A DNA stretch of 64,000 nt from Bryopsis sp. KO-2023 (lineage: Eukaryota > Chlorophyta > Ulvophyceae > Bryopsidales > Bryopsidaceae), in the NCBI GenBank assembly GCA_030272585.1, contig BSYQ01000002.1, positions 8,122,001-8,186,000 on the forward strand, given 5' to 3'. Each line of letters starts with the position of its first letter. The first letter of the stretch is position 1. Under the pieces are notes generated by a model that worked only from the letters and a program-made list of their open reading frames with translations, was not told where the DNA came from and ran no database searches. Shown here one piece after another: positions 1-10,923 of this stretch. Position numbers and translations under genes: made by a program.

Positions 1-3000
1 AAATGTAAACCCCCCATACACACCCTATCGAATGGACAAAGAGAGAAAGTGAGCTTGTCTGCTTGGCCTTTACCTCGAACTGATGGGGCCAGGCAAAAAA
101 GAGGCACCTGCTGTGTGCTCTATGCCCTCTGTCTACCTGCAAAAAAGAGGCACCTGCTGTGTGCTCTATGCCCTCTGTCTACCTGACTGTGGGATAGACA
201 GAGACTTGCCGTGTGTTTGTAACCGACAACCCCGGCTGCTTGTAGAAGTGGTATCGCGGGGATATATCAGAGTAGTTTAGCTCACAGAGGAAAAAAACCA
301 GCACACGCAGGCACGCTGGTTTTCTTCATTTTTTGGCATCGAGTAAAGCACTCACACAGAATATATATGTTTACGTATTAGAGATCACCAGACTCCTCAG
401 CCACCTCCTCCACCACCAGCCGCCGCCTCCTTTGCCACTTCTCAAACCACCGCCTCCAGCCGCCTCCCCAATCAAGCACCGACATGCGAAAGAAGTGTCC
501 AAATACCCCCGAGGTCGATCGTGGGTTAATTACTGTCACGGAAGGGAGTGCCGCAGCACAATCTTTGCCATCGTGCTATTCTTTTTTTTTTCCTCACAGC
601 AGCTCAGGCGAACTGGGTCGAAAGTCAGCCTCAAGAAGAACGACGAAAGAAACACAAGTGGCTCGAAACGCAAGTTATGTTGGCTGTGTGTCTGCACTTG
701 CCAATTGACCCAGCACCCGCCCCTCTCAGAGATCGATTAATGGAGGAAAGGTAGAAACAGTGGGGTTTTCTAGGCAGGATAGATGCGCAACACGATGGTG
801 ATGATGGAACTGGGTGGATTAAGGATTTCATCGTAACGCCAGAAAGGTGTGCCATGTGTTCAGGTGAGAGAAGCCCCACCAAAAGATTCGACACCACAAA
901 ACCTTTCAGCCCACCACACCAAGTCGCGCTTGGACGACCCATTTCTTACAGTGAAGCGATCATTACACGACAAGCTGCACGGCACTGCAGTGGGATTCAA
1001 GCTGCTGGAAATACAGCGCCAGCGTCAACACCAATCAGTGATGATTAGAGGAATTCAGGGGATGGCAAAAACAGACCCAATTATACGTAGGATGGGGAAC
1101 GCATGACGAGGGATAAAGTGGCTGGTGATGGTGGATCATCTCAGGGGAATGGTGGACCAAATCGCACGGAATTACAAGGGAAATCGTTCTCGCAAGCCAG
1201 AGAGAAAACACCCAGACTACGTAGGTATACCTAGAACTCTCAGTCTCGTACAACCAGACTATTAACTGAACCTGTGCCCGCCATGACCCTACAACGAGTG
1301 GTGGGCAGAGTTTTTGACTTCCTCGTTGTTCCTGTTGGATGCCCACCGATGTTTTCCTCCAAACGAGCCTGACATGAGACTGTGTCTACCACTGGTGCAG
1401 GCAGAGCCTGTCCATCCTACCAGAACCATGCATAATTGTTTGTGCACAATAAGCAGGTCGACCATTGCGCTATCTTTTACCCCAACCAACTGTAAGGTAA
1501 GAATGAAGCAAATCATCCCACACCTAACTCTTCTTCAAAATTTTGTCAGCAAAAATCTAGCTGGATCCACCAACATGCACACATGGCATGAGAATGGCCG
1601 CCAAGGGTCAAATTAATTCTTGGGACCTTCAGGCCAAGATATCAGTTAGCATTCCTTAGGTTGCCTGTTTACCATTTAAGTGAGTGATACAGGTCATCGC
1701 TCTGATCGTTTCCACAGTCCGTGAAAAAGATGAACTGCCCTTTGTTTAAGATACACTGTGATGAAAATGAGAATCGCAGCTGCATGAGAGCTAAAAAGTG
1801 GGAGGACTGTTTTTTTTTCTAATCTGCAAAAAAAAAGAAGCTCACCATGGGCCACAATGATCCAACGAGAATTTTCCTCTTGCAAATGGGTTTATGATAT
1901 TTCCTCCTAATTTCTCAGAGTCTGTGGAAAAAACAAAGCACACAAAATTAAGATGCTCCCAGTGCTGGAGGTGGAAATCAGAATCAAGTGAGTTCCTCTG
2001 TTTTGACGATTCACCTCAGGACGTTTGGACAATCTCACAACGAACGTACCGACCCAGCGAAACTCCCCCACTGCTGTCGACGTATCTAAAAGAGTAGACG
2101 TCGTCCAAGGAATTTATTCCCTCGTTATCGACCTTTGGCGAGTCGGCCGTCGGTATTTCTTTGTGGTTCACTTCTCCCAGCCCCACCAAAGCTTAACACT
2201 CGGAGAGAACGGCAGCCCTCCGTCGTCCTGGGACCGCGTCCCCGACTTACCCCCTTTTCGCTTGAAATAAACCACATTGACCACAAGGCACGAGAGTTGC
2301 AAGGCGTTCAAGATTGATATGATACGACGACTGGGGCTGCAAGCGATGCACTTGCGTGCAAGAGGGGCTGCAACTGGTGCACTTGCACGCACTGAATGTT
2401 TTTGCGATGCACCCGAATTATCCACCAGCAAAGAGCTATGAATTCAAAAGGCTGAACCAGGAGTCGAAAAAAACCCAAGCAACCCAAGCACACTTTGGCA
2501 TCCTGGTTGCTTCCAAGCACGACCTGGTGAGGTCGGCTGCCGGAAACCGAAGCGCCATTTTTTTCCTGTTATGCGTCGCACGGCAGGGGGGATCATCCTG
2601 ACGCAGTTTCGGCCACGACTTCGCCGTTACAGGATGGACCCCGACCCACTCTGTCGCGCGTCGGGAGAAACTGCGGAGCGGAAAAGCCGCGCCTCTCTTC
2701 GGGTGGCGTCGCCCGTCGGGTTGCCAGATTCTTGTGAAAAGACTCGAATCGAGAGTGAGTCCGACGCTCACGCGTTGATGATGCGATCAACGGCGGGTGT
2801 TAACATCGTTCCAGACCAGCGTTAACCACCCCATTTTACCCCCTTGGTGTGATGGGGTTCGACAGCAAAACGCGCTCACGTAATCTCGAAAAAAAAGTTA
2901 GATTCGTTGAAAAGAGGGCGGAGCCCGATGTCAGACTCATTCCAGTCTTTTGAGTGAAATTCAGGCGTTTTTGACCCTGCCAGAAAAACTGCGATTGGTT

Positions 3001-3860
3001 CGGACGTTTCGACGTTTCGACCACCTCAGATACGGTTTCGTGAGGGAGGCCTCTCAGCGCTTGTTATCAATTTAATCGCACTCATTCCACTCACCCACCC
3101 ACAGCCGCCAGCCGATTTCCCACGCCGCACTCCATTCGAAACGAAACGATTACAGAACCCGCCCACTTCCCCGCCGCCAACTCTCACACTCCTGACGGCA
3201 ACCGCACCTAATCCCTCCTCTCGAACAAACTCCAGAAAACGGCGACGACGGCGGGCATGGGCACAAAAAAAACCTGGAAGAAAACCTCGATCAAAACCGA
3301 GTACAAACTCTCCACGTCTCCCTCTCTCGAGAAAAAAATTATGTTCAAGGAAAACAAAGCAAACCAATTCAGACGCAGAAAGACCAAACGAGGTACAGCG
3401 ATTTTACCTGAGCACGATTGATTCTACCTGCGCCAACAGCGCTATACCTAAGTCCAGGGCTTTCGTCCAGCTCGAGCTTTGAAGTTCATGGCGTAATCTC
3501 ACACACACAGGGAAACAAAACTCGAATTTAAACACAGCGCCGGCCACCAAAGCACTCGCGAAACCCAAGCTAACGTTGGCTTTGCCGGACCAACATCTAT
3601 ATCAGCCCACAAAGCAGGAAAACCTTGCTCTTCCACCACTTCTGGTCGTTTTTTTTGGAGGGTGCAAGAGAGGAGGTGGCATGGACCGCATCAAACGCAG
3701 TACCAACTGCTTTTATCCACCAGCGTCTGGCGGGACGGAGCAATACGTTATCTTCCACGTATTTAAGCGAAAACGACCTCCTTCCTCCAGGCTTTTTTCA
3801 CTCTCTCGAGAGAGTACTTTTTTTCACAACCACAGTTACTGAAGAAGCCTTTAAGCAAAC
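1..3860. other. No convincing gene in the left flank
   Basis: Open frames here are short, lie in all six frames and show no recognisable domain. The sequence holds the tandem repeat near the left end, C- and A-rich runs, and short direct repeats around 2,335-2,395 where the segment gctgca..gcacttgc recurs. An arginine/glycine-rich minus-strand frame at 3,026-3,367 is unrelated to anything I know and is not called. The last few hundred bases may include the promoter and 5' leader of the thioredoxin-like gene that starts at 3,861. Confidence 0.5.
107..184. repeat. Two-copy tandem repeat of about 45 bp
   Basis: The segment beginning aaaaaagaggcacctgctgt and running to ctgtctacctg occurs twice back to back with no difference in the main body. 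It is a simple local duplication in non-coding sequence; no gene is associated with it. Confidence 0.85.
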
Positions 3861-4822
3861 ATGGCGAGCGTGCACGTTTCATTGCCTGGTCGCCACTCTT
3901 CTTTCGTTCAGAGATGCGCTCCGATGCTGTCGAGGACGCGATACGTATCAACAGCGTGCGCAAGTCGGATACTCTCCACCAGAAACGAGCGGTACAGTCC
4001 CCACCCAGACGCTCTCCGGCGGCGCAGAGAGGCGGAGGCGAGGTCTGTGTTGGAGTTCCTTCCTTCTCATCGCCAGTCAAAGAACCCTTGTGAAGCTTTT
4101 GGTCTGTTTTGTTCTTACACAAGTGGTCGTGTTGTCAACAGGCAGAAGCGCCGAATAAGGGAGTTAGAGCAACTGGCGGCGGAAGTCTCGGGCAGGTGTG
4201 TAGGCAACGCGGCTTTCACGTTTTGAATGAATCGCATTTGCTGGGGGCAGGAGAATCTTTTTTAGTCGTTCTTAGTGGTGCATTGCTCTGTGGGGTTTTT
4301 TCTGTTTTGTTTTCTGTTTCAGGTCGACGGATGAACCGCCAAATATCACTCACATCTACACTGCATCGGAATTGGAGTGGCGGCGCAAGTCGAACGCATC
4401 GCGGAACAAATTGATTCTCGTGCACTTCAAATCCCCCTCGTGCGGCTCAGATGAACCCGGACGTCAAATTTCTGATAGTGGACGTCACCAGCCCGGATGT
4501 CCAGCGCTTGTGCGGGGAGATGGGCGTTACCAGGCTCCCCTTTTTCCAGCTCTACGAAAAAGGGAGCATTATCTCTCAGGGCTCCTGGGGGAATATTGAT
4601 TTGCTCAAAGCGGCGGCGGATCATGCAGACGATGGACCTGTGTGTACCCTGTCAGCGCCGCCATCAGAAACACACACCCCTGGCCGCTGGGAAAAAGTGC
4701 AGCAGGCAAAGAGCGACAACTCGTCGAATGAGAGCAAAAAACCAAGCGAGGGTAGGGGGGGGCTTGATCTCTTATTCAACAGCTCGGCCTTGGAGTGGGC
4801 TAAAGACTCCACGCAGGAATAA
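3861..4822 (+). pseudogene. Thioredoxin-like protein gene, two exons, frame lesion in the active-site region
   Basis: Exon 1 (3,861-4,195) encodes a basic, arginine-rich N-terminus that could be an organelle-targeting region and ends in a helix with IRELEQLAAEVSG. The intron 4,196-4,322 is GT..AG and leaves the frame intact. Exon 2 (4,323-4,822) then reads THIYTASELEW..LILVHFKSPSCGS, which looks like beta-3 and the CxxC region of a thioredoxin fold. At about 4,447-4,451 the frame shifts; the other frame continues MNPDVKFLIVDVTS..MGVTRLPFFQLYEKG, which is the rest of the thioredoxin fold including the cis-proline (R-L-P-F). The 15-20 residues normally between the active site and the next strand are missing. 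Thioredoxin-fold proteins exchange disulfides or act as adaptors. I infer a deletion allele, pseudogene or assembly error; the exact family member is not identified. Confidence 0.6.
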
Positions 4823-4824
4823 CC

Positions 4825-5983
4825 TAGTTTTCTTTATGCCCCCCCCCCCCCCTGTATTTTAAATGAAAAAAACGAGAAAGAGGGGAGTTGAGAACAGTGG
4901 TGGGGCAGGGGTAGGGAAAGGGTAGACAAGGATGAAAATACGATGAAAGGAAATCTTGTAATGATATTATATTTAGTGCAATTGACAGTTGGGAGGGAAA
5001 TAAGGAAATTTAGGTTTCAGATCACTAAAAAAGGTTGTACAGGATGACCTTACAAAAAAAAAATCACAAAATTGGTGTGGGAGGTTCTATAAAGTTGAAA
5101 AATTATTATCTTCTCGACCAAATGAAGAAGGCCTTCAAGCGAAATCGACACATGGACTTCGGTCAGACCCAGCTGACCTTCAGCATGGACTGAATATCAC
5201 TCCAAACTGATCAGTGGGATCACATGACAGTAGTGAGCTGGAGGTTTGAACAGGATGAAGATCTTTGGTGAAGTGTGTACTTAATGGCGGCTGCCGCAGT
5301 TAGAGATAACATAATCTCCGTCCCAGGCGGTTTCCTTGGGTGAAACTTGAAAACGAGAACTAAGTAACAAAACAGCGATTGTCTTTTCTACCGAAATCTC
5401 AAAGCGTGCAAATTTCAGGTTGAAAGTGATTTCCTTAAAGCTTATTTTGGCTAGTATTTATTTCCCCTGTCCGATCGGGGCATTGCTCAACTCTTTTTCG
5501 GGGTGGTCGACGAATAGGTCGGGGAACTGGCGCTCTCAGGAAAAGCCTATGGAACGATTCGATTGAAATGTTGCTTTCTGTTGGGAACGCCCCGTTGACT
5601 TTTTGTTTATCTTTCTATTTTTCCCCTTGCGGATGAGAAGGTCGCAGAAAAATAAAGGATTACAGATAGCTGGGGTTTCGTTTTTTTCAGCTAGCAAAAA
5701 AAGGTTTCCAAAGGCTGCAAAGCAACCCAGCCCCCGTCAGTTTTTTTTGCAGTTGTTTTCAAGTCCTTGCTGTATTTTTTGCACATTGAATTATATTTTC
5801 TCGCTCGGCAGAATGGGGCCTGGTACGAGAGCTACAATGTTTATTACAACAATTATACTTGCACTCATGGCGGCGCAACCGTTCATGAACCTAACGTCCC
5901 AATAACATCCATAACACAAATAACCCCCAAGAAAATCTGTTACCACAAAAACACTGCTCTGTCGATCATGGTCCAACGTGTCT
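4825..5983. other. Intergenic, no gene seen
   Basis: This stretch begins with a poly-C run at about 4,842-4,852, just after the thioredoxin-like stop codon. It is AT-rich, and its frames are short and featureless. It separates the plus-strand thioredoxin-like gene from the minus-strand F-box/WD40 cluster. No repeat boundary or RNA gene was recognised. Confidence 0.5.
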
Positions 5984-6604
5984 TCATTCATCGATCAATG
6001 CGAAATTGAATTGAAGAACCCCCTCGCCGTGAACTATTGTAAGCTCGTCATCCGTCAAGTACACTCCCAGTACAACTACATTTTCGAAATGGATGGTGCG
6101 AAAGCAACGATCTTCATCAAAATCCCACACCTCCATGCTGGACATTACCCCTCTGCATGTAAACTTATTGTGGCTCACCCCAAAACTCGATGCAGAAACA
6201 TTCCTCTTCGAACAAGAACTCTGCAAGCATTCTCCTTGTTCTCGTCCCAATATCATAAAGTCTCCGTTCATCGACACACTCGCTATCACTCTTTCGTTGA
6301 CGACGAGACTATGTACGAAACCGCCATACACCTGAAGTGTTGCCTCGCAATCAGCGTTTTCCAAGTTCCAAACAGATATTTGACCTCCACCAAGTCCGCA
6401 ATAAAACAAACCCTCGAAATAGGTGAAACGTGTTATTCTTTGGTCCCCAATCTGGAGGTATCGAGATGGACTCCAATCTTCTTTCCTCCACAAGCCCACA
6501 TACCCATCACAACCACAAACGGCGACATGTTCTCCGGTATGGATCCAATCACTTTGGAGGTAGGGCAGCGATGACAAAACGGTTGCAAAGGTCCGAAAAA
6601 GCAT
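5984..6604 (-). pseudogene. WD40 fragment of the F-box/WD40 family (5' truncated)
   Basis: A 206-residue frame starts at an ATG and contains WD-type blades: VGLWRKEDW, GQISVWNLENADCEATLQVY, FMILGREQGEC and SMEVWDFDEDRCFRTI. The end (LTDDELTIVHGEGVLQFNF) matches the last blade of the complete family members at 52.3 and 61.9 kb, and LWRKEDWSPSRYL lines up with LWGKIDWNQTRVL in the 52.3-kb gene. The F-box and the first blades are absent. The fragment sits 255 bp downstream of the complete gene at 6,860-7,906, on the same strand, which suggests a tandem duplicate that lost its 5' half. It may be a pseudogene or a short propeller-only protein. Confidence 0.65.
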
Positions 6605-6859
6605 TACATTTTTTTAGAAAAGAGTAGTAAATTTATGACTTGTGCTGAAGATTTAAGATTGAAGTAGCCCGACTAGCCCGACTACTTGTGTCTTCTCAAA
6701 TCATAGAGACTTAAAATATATAAAAAAAACTAATTGCACACGCTATATTTGGTTGGTGGATAAGAAGCAGAGAAATTCAAAACACTGCTTCTCTTTAGAG
6801 TTGCACCTCACAATCAATGGACACATTTTTGAACAAAATTGTCTCCAATAAGATAATGC

Positions 6860-7906
6860 TCATAACCCCTGAGAAAAATCCCACTCCCAAATCTCCCCAT
6901 TACCACGAACGGCCACCAACTTTTCATCATCGACCCATAACACATTCATCCTTGGTCGAATATCTTCGTCCAGTTGTGAACAATCAAAACTCCTCACACA
7001 CTCCCCCTTCGCTGTATCCCATATTTTTATCGTTCCATCACAAGATCCCGTGAACATCCGACCTTGTTCAACAAAGAGGGAGGTCACCATATATGTGTGA
7101 CCTCGAAAAGTTTGCACGTCTTTACCGCTTTTCAAAACCCACGAGCGAATTTTGCCATCAAACGTTTCACAAAAAATAAGTCCATCAGAAACATCCATGG
7201 AGAATACTCCCAAGTTTTGTCCACGAATCACTCTAACGCAAGAATTATCAACCAAGTTCCATATTCGTATAGTCTCGTCGCTTGACCCACTGATCAAGAG
7301 GTTGCCTGGTTGGGGCAAGAGGCAATTCACATCCTCTTTGTGACCTTGAAGGGATCTAACAAACTCCCACACCCCTTTTCTCCAAATTTGAAGATCCCCG
7401 GCTTCACCCCCAACGGCCACGTTGTTGCCAAGGTCCGCTATACACCAGATGCTCGAATCGAAAATTCGAACGTTGAAAAGATTTCTCCATGTGGATATAT
7501 CCCATCCACTCAAGTGACCATTTTCATCCCCGGTCACAAGCATCCCATCTATGAAAGAAATACTCTCCACAGAGCTACTCTCACGATCACAAACAAATTC
7601 TTTTCGATGGAAGTCAAACACCTTGAACCTTTTGTGACCACCCAAGGCAATCAAATTTTTCATCTTGGCACAACAATCTGTTGGAAAATTATTTTCGTCG
7701 TTGTGAATGATGGGCTCTATTGGTTCATGCAACCAAGCACGCTCCAAACCAATTTTTCTTTTTAAGGACGATTCCTGATTTGCAACCTCTCGCCAAGATG
7801 TGGCGACACAAGAGCATCTAGCAAGCGACAGAGCAGGAATCCTTCCAAGAATATCGATCAGGATATCCTTGGGTAAGTCCCATTCGACCAGAACAGAGTC
7901 GCTCAT
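6860..7906 (-). CDS. F-box/WD40 repeat protein
   Basis: The product is about 348 residues. An F-box lies at residues 9-45 (VEWDLPKDILIDILGRIPAL, then LARCSCVATSWREVA), followed by a beta-propeller with clear WD blades: GHLSGWDISTW, GDLQIWRKGVW, SLQGHKEDVNCLLPQ..SDETIRIWNL, FRGHTYMVTSLF..DGTIKIWDTAKGEC and a last blade GEIWEWDFSQGL. Proteins of this build are substrate receptors of SCF ubiquitin ligases: the F-box binds Skp1 and the propeller binds the target. I chose the ATG at 7,906 because the paralogues all begin MSD.; an upstream in-frame GTG extension is not conserved. It is a single uninterrupted exon. Its 3' flank (6,690-6,790) resembles that of the paralogue at 16.5 kb, which supports a recent family expansion. 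Confidence 0.85.
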   Translation of the reverse strand: MSDSVLVEWDLPKDILIDILGRIPALSLARCSCVATSWREVANQESSLKRKIGLERAWLHEPIEPIIHNDENNFPTDCCAKMKNLIALGGHKRFKVFDFHRKEFVCDRESSSVESISFIDGMLVTGDENGHLSGWDISTWRNLFNVRIFDSSIWCIADLGNNVAVGGEAGDLQIWRKGVWEFVRSLQGHKEDVNCLLPQPGNLLISGSSDETIRIWNLVDNSCVRVIRGQNLGVFSMDVSDGLIFCETFDGKIRSWVLKSGKDVQTFRGHTYMVTSLFVEQGRMFTGSCDGTIKIWDTAKGECVRSFDCSQLDEDIRPRMNVLWVDDEKLVAVRGNGEIWEWDFSQGL

Positions 7907-8729
7907 GGTTAACGCCCGCCCTTCACTTCGAAAAAAACACACGATTGATCAATCAATCGACAATATCTTGCGGGAGGAGCCACTTTGCGGTCCAAAAATC
8001 GACGCTTTCACAAAGAAGGTTTTTGCTGGCTGCCTTGCCGAGGCGCAAGTCTTTTCAAGCGGAAAAATAGCTGTGGGGGTAACCCAGCACCAGGAAACGA
8101 AAAAAGAAGTTCCCCACCCCAGCCCAGTGCGGCAAAAAGTCAAAAGGAAGGCGCCAGAGAGTATGTGCAATTAAGAAAAAGAAAAGAACGTCCCCAAGAC
8201 CCCCAAAAAACACCGCAGTCCAGAGACCAAACCCGCACGCAGTCTTACTCAGCCCCCTCACACCTTCTCAAACCGTCTTCGGCTCCTGCCTGGGGTTTTC
8301 GCTGGAAGCGAATAAAGCGGAAGCAAAAAAGCTCCCGAGGAAAACGAATCGTGCGGCTCTGCGATTTCAAACAGGTGCTTCTCGGCGCACAGCCACTCGA
8401 CCGACTTCTGCCTGCCCAAGTGTTTGTGGGATGCGATCAGAACTTCCTTTGATTACGTCACTTTTGTTCGAGATCTTTCTCACACCAATGAAGATATTTC
8501 TTTCTTTTCCAATCAAGTAAATGATTTTCAGTCTTCCCAGCTGTCGAAGAGAGAGTTTCCTGTTTCCACGGTTTTGGTTTTTTTTCGTCCTTCTAGGTCG
8601 TGGAAAGAGAACGCTGGATTTATTTGAGCCCCGTCGCCTTTTTTCGCTCTGGCGAGACTTCGGAACTATAATCTGGAAGGAGCGAAATCGTCGAAACAAG
8701 GGTCGGACGGCAAATTTTCTGCGACAGCG

Positions 8730-8873
8730 ATGACTCGTTGTAGGAAAAAAAGCAAGGGTACGTCGAGTTTCTGTTTCTGCTTGTTTTTTTTCTTTTTTCT
8801 TCTCTTTTCAGGGAAGACCGGGGCGAAAACTTTACCACGGTATGACTTGTTCCATTATTTTTCTTTTTTCTGA
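8730..8873 (+). CDS. Short spliced gene of unknown function, left copy
   Basis: An ATG opens the frame MTRCRKKSKG. After it comes a 54-bp GT..AG intron (8,758-8,811) with a strong pyrimidine tract. Read in this phase, the second exon continues KTGAKTLPRYDLFH and stops at 8,871. The right-hand duplicate at 54,194 conserves the ATG, the donor and the acceptor. Downstream, both copies also conserve a frame reading KKRPVDVFVEIWR (about 8,880-8,918), possibly a third exon after a second short intron starting GTATGA. No family was recognised. The true exon set and frame cannot be decided from sequence alone; a spliced non-coding RNA is an alternative. Confidence 0.3.
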   Translation: MTRCRKKSKGTSSFCFCLFFFFFLLFSGKTGAKTLPRYDLFHYFSFF

Positions 8874-9410
8874 CGAAGAAGCGGCCTGTGGACGTCTTCG
8901 TGGAAATTTGGAGAGTAGCTTTTCAAGGGGGGCGGGGTTGAATAATATTTTTTTGAAAAGGGGAGCCCAAGGCTCTCAACTGGAAAAAGACTCCAGACCT
9001 TTTTGGAAATAAATTAATTAATTAAAACTTGAAACAGTCAGAAAATTGAAAGATGAGAAAACCCTGAATATATATTTTCTTTCACAACAGAAACAGGTTC
9101 TTTCTGGGGGTTATAAATTCAGGTGTGAAGGTAAGAAAGGAAACTAAAAAATATTGAAATACATCATTTCCCCCAGAAAAAAAAAAAATAACAATAAACC
9201 CCCCCCCCTGAATGATGAAAGATGCTGTGAGAATATTTTTTATCAGTGGTGTTTTCTTCCAAGATTAAGAAAAAAAAGAGTGAATAAGAAAACCTTTGCT
9301 TCTCACAGATGTTTTCTCTTTTTTTTTCTAGTTTAATTCTGGAAGGATTATTTGTCTTTTGTGAAAATAAAGATGCATGTATCAGCAACTGTTCGTCCCC
9401 ACAGGCTCAA

Positions 9411-9511
9411 GCAACTGACCTATATTTCAAAAATTATTTTTAGAATTTTGTTATATTTGAGATAATTAGGTGGGTGATTGGGACAGTAGGGGTTCGATTC
9501 CCCTGTGTTGC
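9411..9511 (+). ncRNA. tRNA-like block with perfect T-arm (Pol III B-box), left copy
   Basis: The segment ends in a perfect T-arm: stem AGGGG, loop TTCGATT, stem CCCCT. This also matches the Pol III B-box GGTTCRANNCC. The 3' tail GTGTTGC can pair in five positions with GCAAC at 9,411, giving a 101-nt acceptor-like closure. The middle is AT-rich and does not fold into a normal D-arm or anticodon arm. The right-hand copy (about 54,927-55,029) has the same 3' block unchanged for about 38 bp although nearby sequence has many substitutions and indels. It may be a tRNA relic, a Pol III RNA, or a tRNA-like 3' end of a longer transcript. Confidence 0.35.
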
Positions 9512-9939
9512 TTTGATGAATTTATTTTATTTTATTTTATTTTTTCTCGCTGCCTATTCTTTTACCTCAGGAAAAACAAAATAGAAGGTCTGTTGTTTTT
9601 CAGTTCAACTTGTTTTTTATATCATTTAGTCTTCCCTTAATTTTCCCCAAAAGATTTCGGAAAACAGTTCGAGGTGTAATGACACAGGGGTCGGTAATGT
9701 TCCTAAACAATTGCTTGAATTTTTTTTATCTCATTTTTTTTATTATTTTTTAGTTGCAGTCAATATAATACATGTATGTTACATTTTATTTATCTTTTTT
9801 TTTTTCGTCTCTCCAAGAGGATCAATACCCCATTGCAGCATCTTGTTTTCCAGTTTTTGTTCACACTCTTATAGAAAGTTTTGCCTGCCTGGTGGTGGAA
9901 ATTGCCTTCTTGAATTCTAAACCTCGAATTATAGCATGT

Positions 9940-10040
9940 GTGGGGTGCTGAAAACCAGCCAGCCAGCCAGCATTTCCATGAACATGTGGTGAAAGCCAGC
10001 CAGCGATCCAACATTTCCATGTGGTGAAAATGTTGGTGGA
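9940..10040. repeat. Short tandem motif CATTTCCATGTGGTGAAA
   Basis: Two imperfect copies of a motif of about 35 bp containing CATTTCCATGTGGTGAAA, spaced by CCAGCCAGC repeats. The duplicated right-hand region has three copies (about 55,510-55,615). The function is unknown; the copy-number change shows slippage after the segmental duplication. Confidence 0.6.
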
Positions 10041-10923
10041 GGCTGTTGCTCAACCCCCCCTGTTTTGGATATGGAAAGGGTCCGCTGGATTGATGTATAT
10101 GCATCAGGTAAGCAATCCGGAATGAAACCCAAATGGAACTCTGCCCCCTGAATGGAACAATTGCTTGTGCAAAAATATCTCTTGTCCTTTTTCACTTTTG
10201 TCTTTATTGAAACAAAACCCCCCCTCGTATAAACTGACCATTGAGCCCTGCTGCCAAATTCCTTTCTTTGTGAATTCGAAAAAGAACAAAACCTATGAAA
10301 TTGGGGATAAACTGATGTGGCCTGGATTGACCTAAACAATCATCCCAGCATAAATTCTACCTCTCAAGAAATCAGCCTTCTTGTTTTCGGGAAAGAACCG
10401 ATTTTTAAATGGAACATCTTTTTAAGAATTTCTGCATGATTTAAACTTAACAAAAACAAAAAGAACTATTCATGGTCTGGCTGCCGACCTCCCAACACCT
10501 GAACCACTTTAGTTAAAAAAAATTATAATATATATCTAGTATTCCACCAAAGTTACCACCCTGGCCGTGGAACACCTCTGTATTCCCCCCCCCCCCCAAA
10601 AAAAAACAAACAAACAAAGTTTTTCCCAAATCGTTGAATTCGCACCTGCATTTCCAATCAATGTCGATTCGATGCAGGTGGATGTGAATTCTGTTTTCAA
10701 ACCGTGCAAAGTGAGGTTCTTGACGATTGGGGGTGGATTATTGCAGAGAAATGAAAAGACGAAATCAGGTGGATCATCCAATGCTGCCACAGGCAGCATC
10801 AGAGGGAGCCCTCCTCAGGAATCCACTTAAAATTGAAAATGTCTCGTCAAGGCATGTGGAAGTGATGCCAGCAACTGCGACATAACATAACATCCAATCC
10901 ATATTTGAGTTCATGGGTCGCAA

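Larger units (their letters stand above)
8190..10700. repeat. Segmental duplication, left copy
   Basis: The sequence is closely similar and collinear to 53,650-56,060. Shared landmarks include the run cccaaaaaacaccgcagtcc, the short spliced gene at 8,730, the polypyrimidine/AG blocks near 9,090, the T-arm block at 9,479-9,511, the duplicated CATTTCCATGTGGTGAAA motif near 9,970-10,035, and a TGGCCTGGATTGACCT block at 10,320. Indels and homopolymer changes separate the copies. The last block also recurs at 18,470-18,500. The copies flank different F-box genes (left: 6.86 kb; right: 52.3 kb), so the non-coding sequence is better conserved than the neighbouring coding sequence. Confidence 0.8.

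Noticed and set aside
333-740. Proline-rich plus-strand frame near the left end
   Set aside because: Low complexity (CCT/CCG runs) and overlapped by equally long frames; no evidence of a gene.
3026-3367. Arginine/glycine-rich minus-strand frame
   Set aside because: No recognisable domain, no splice or duplicate support; composition reflects local base bias.
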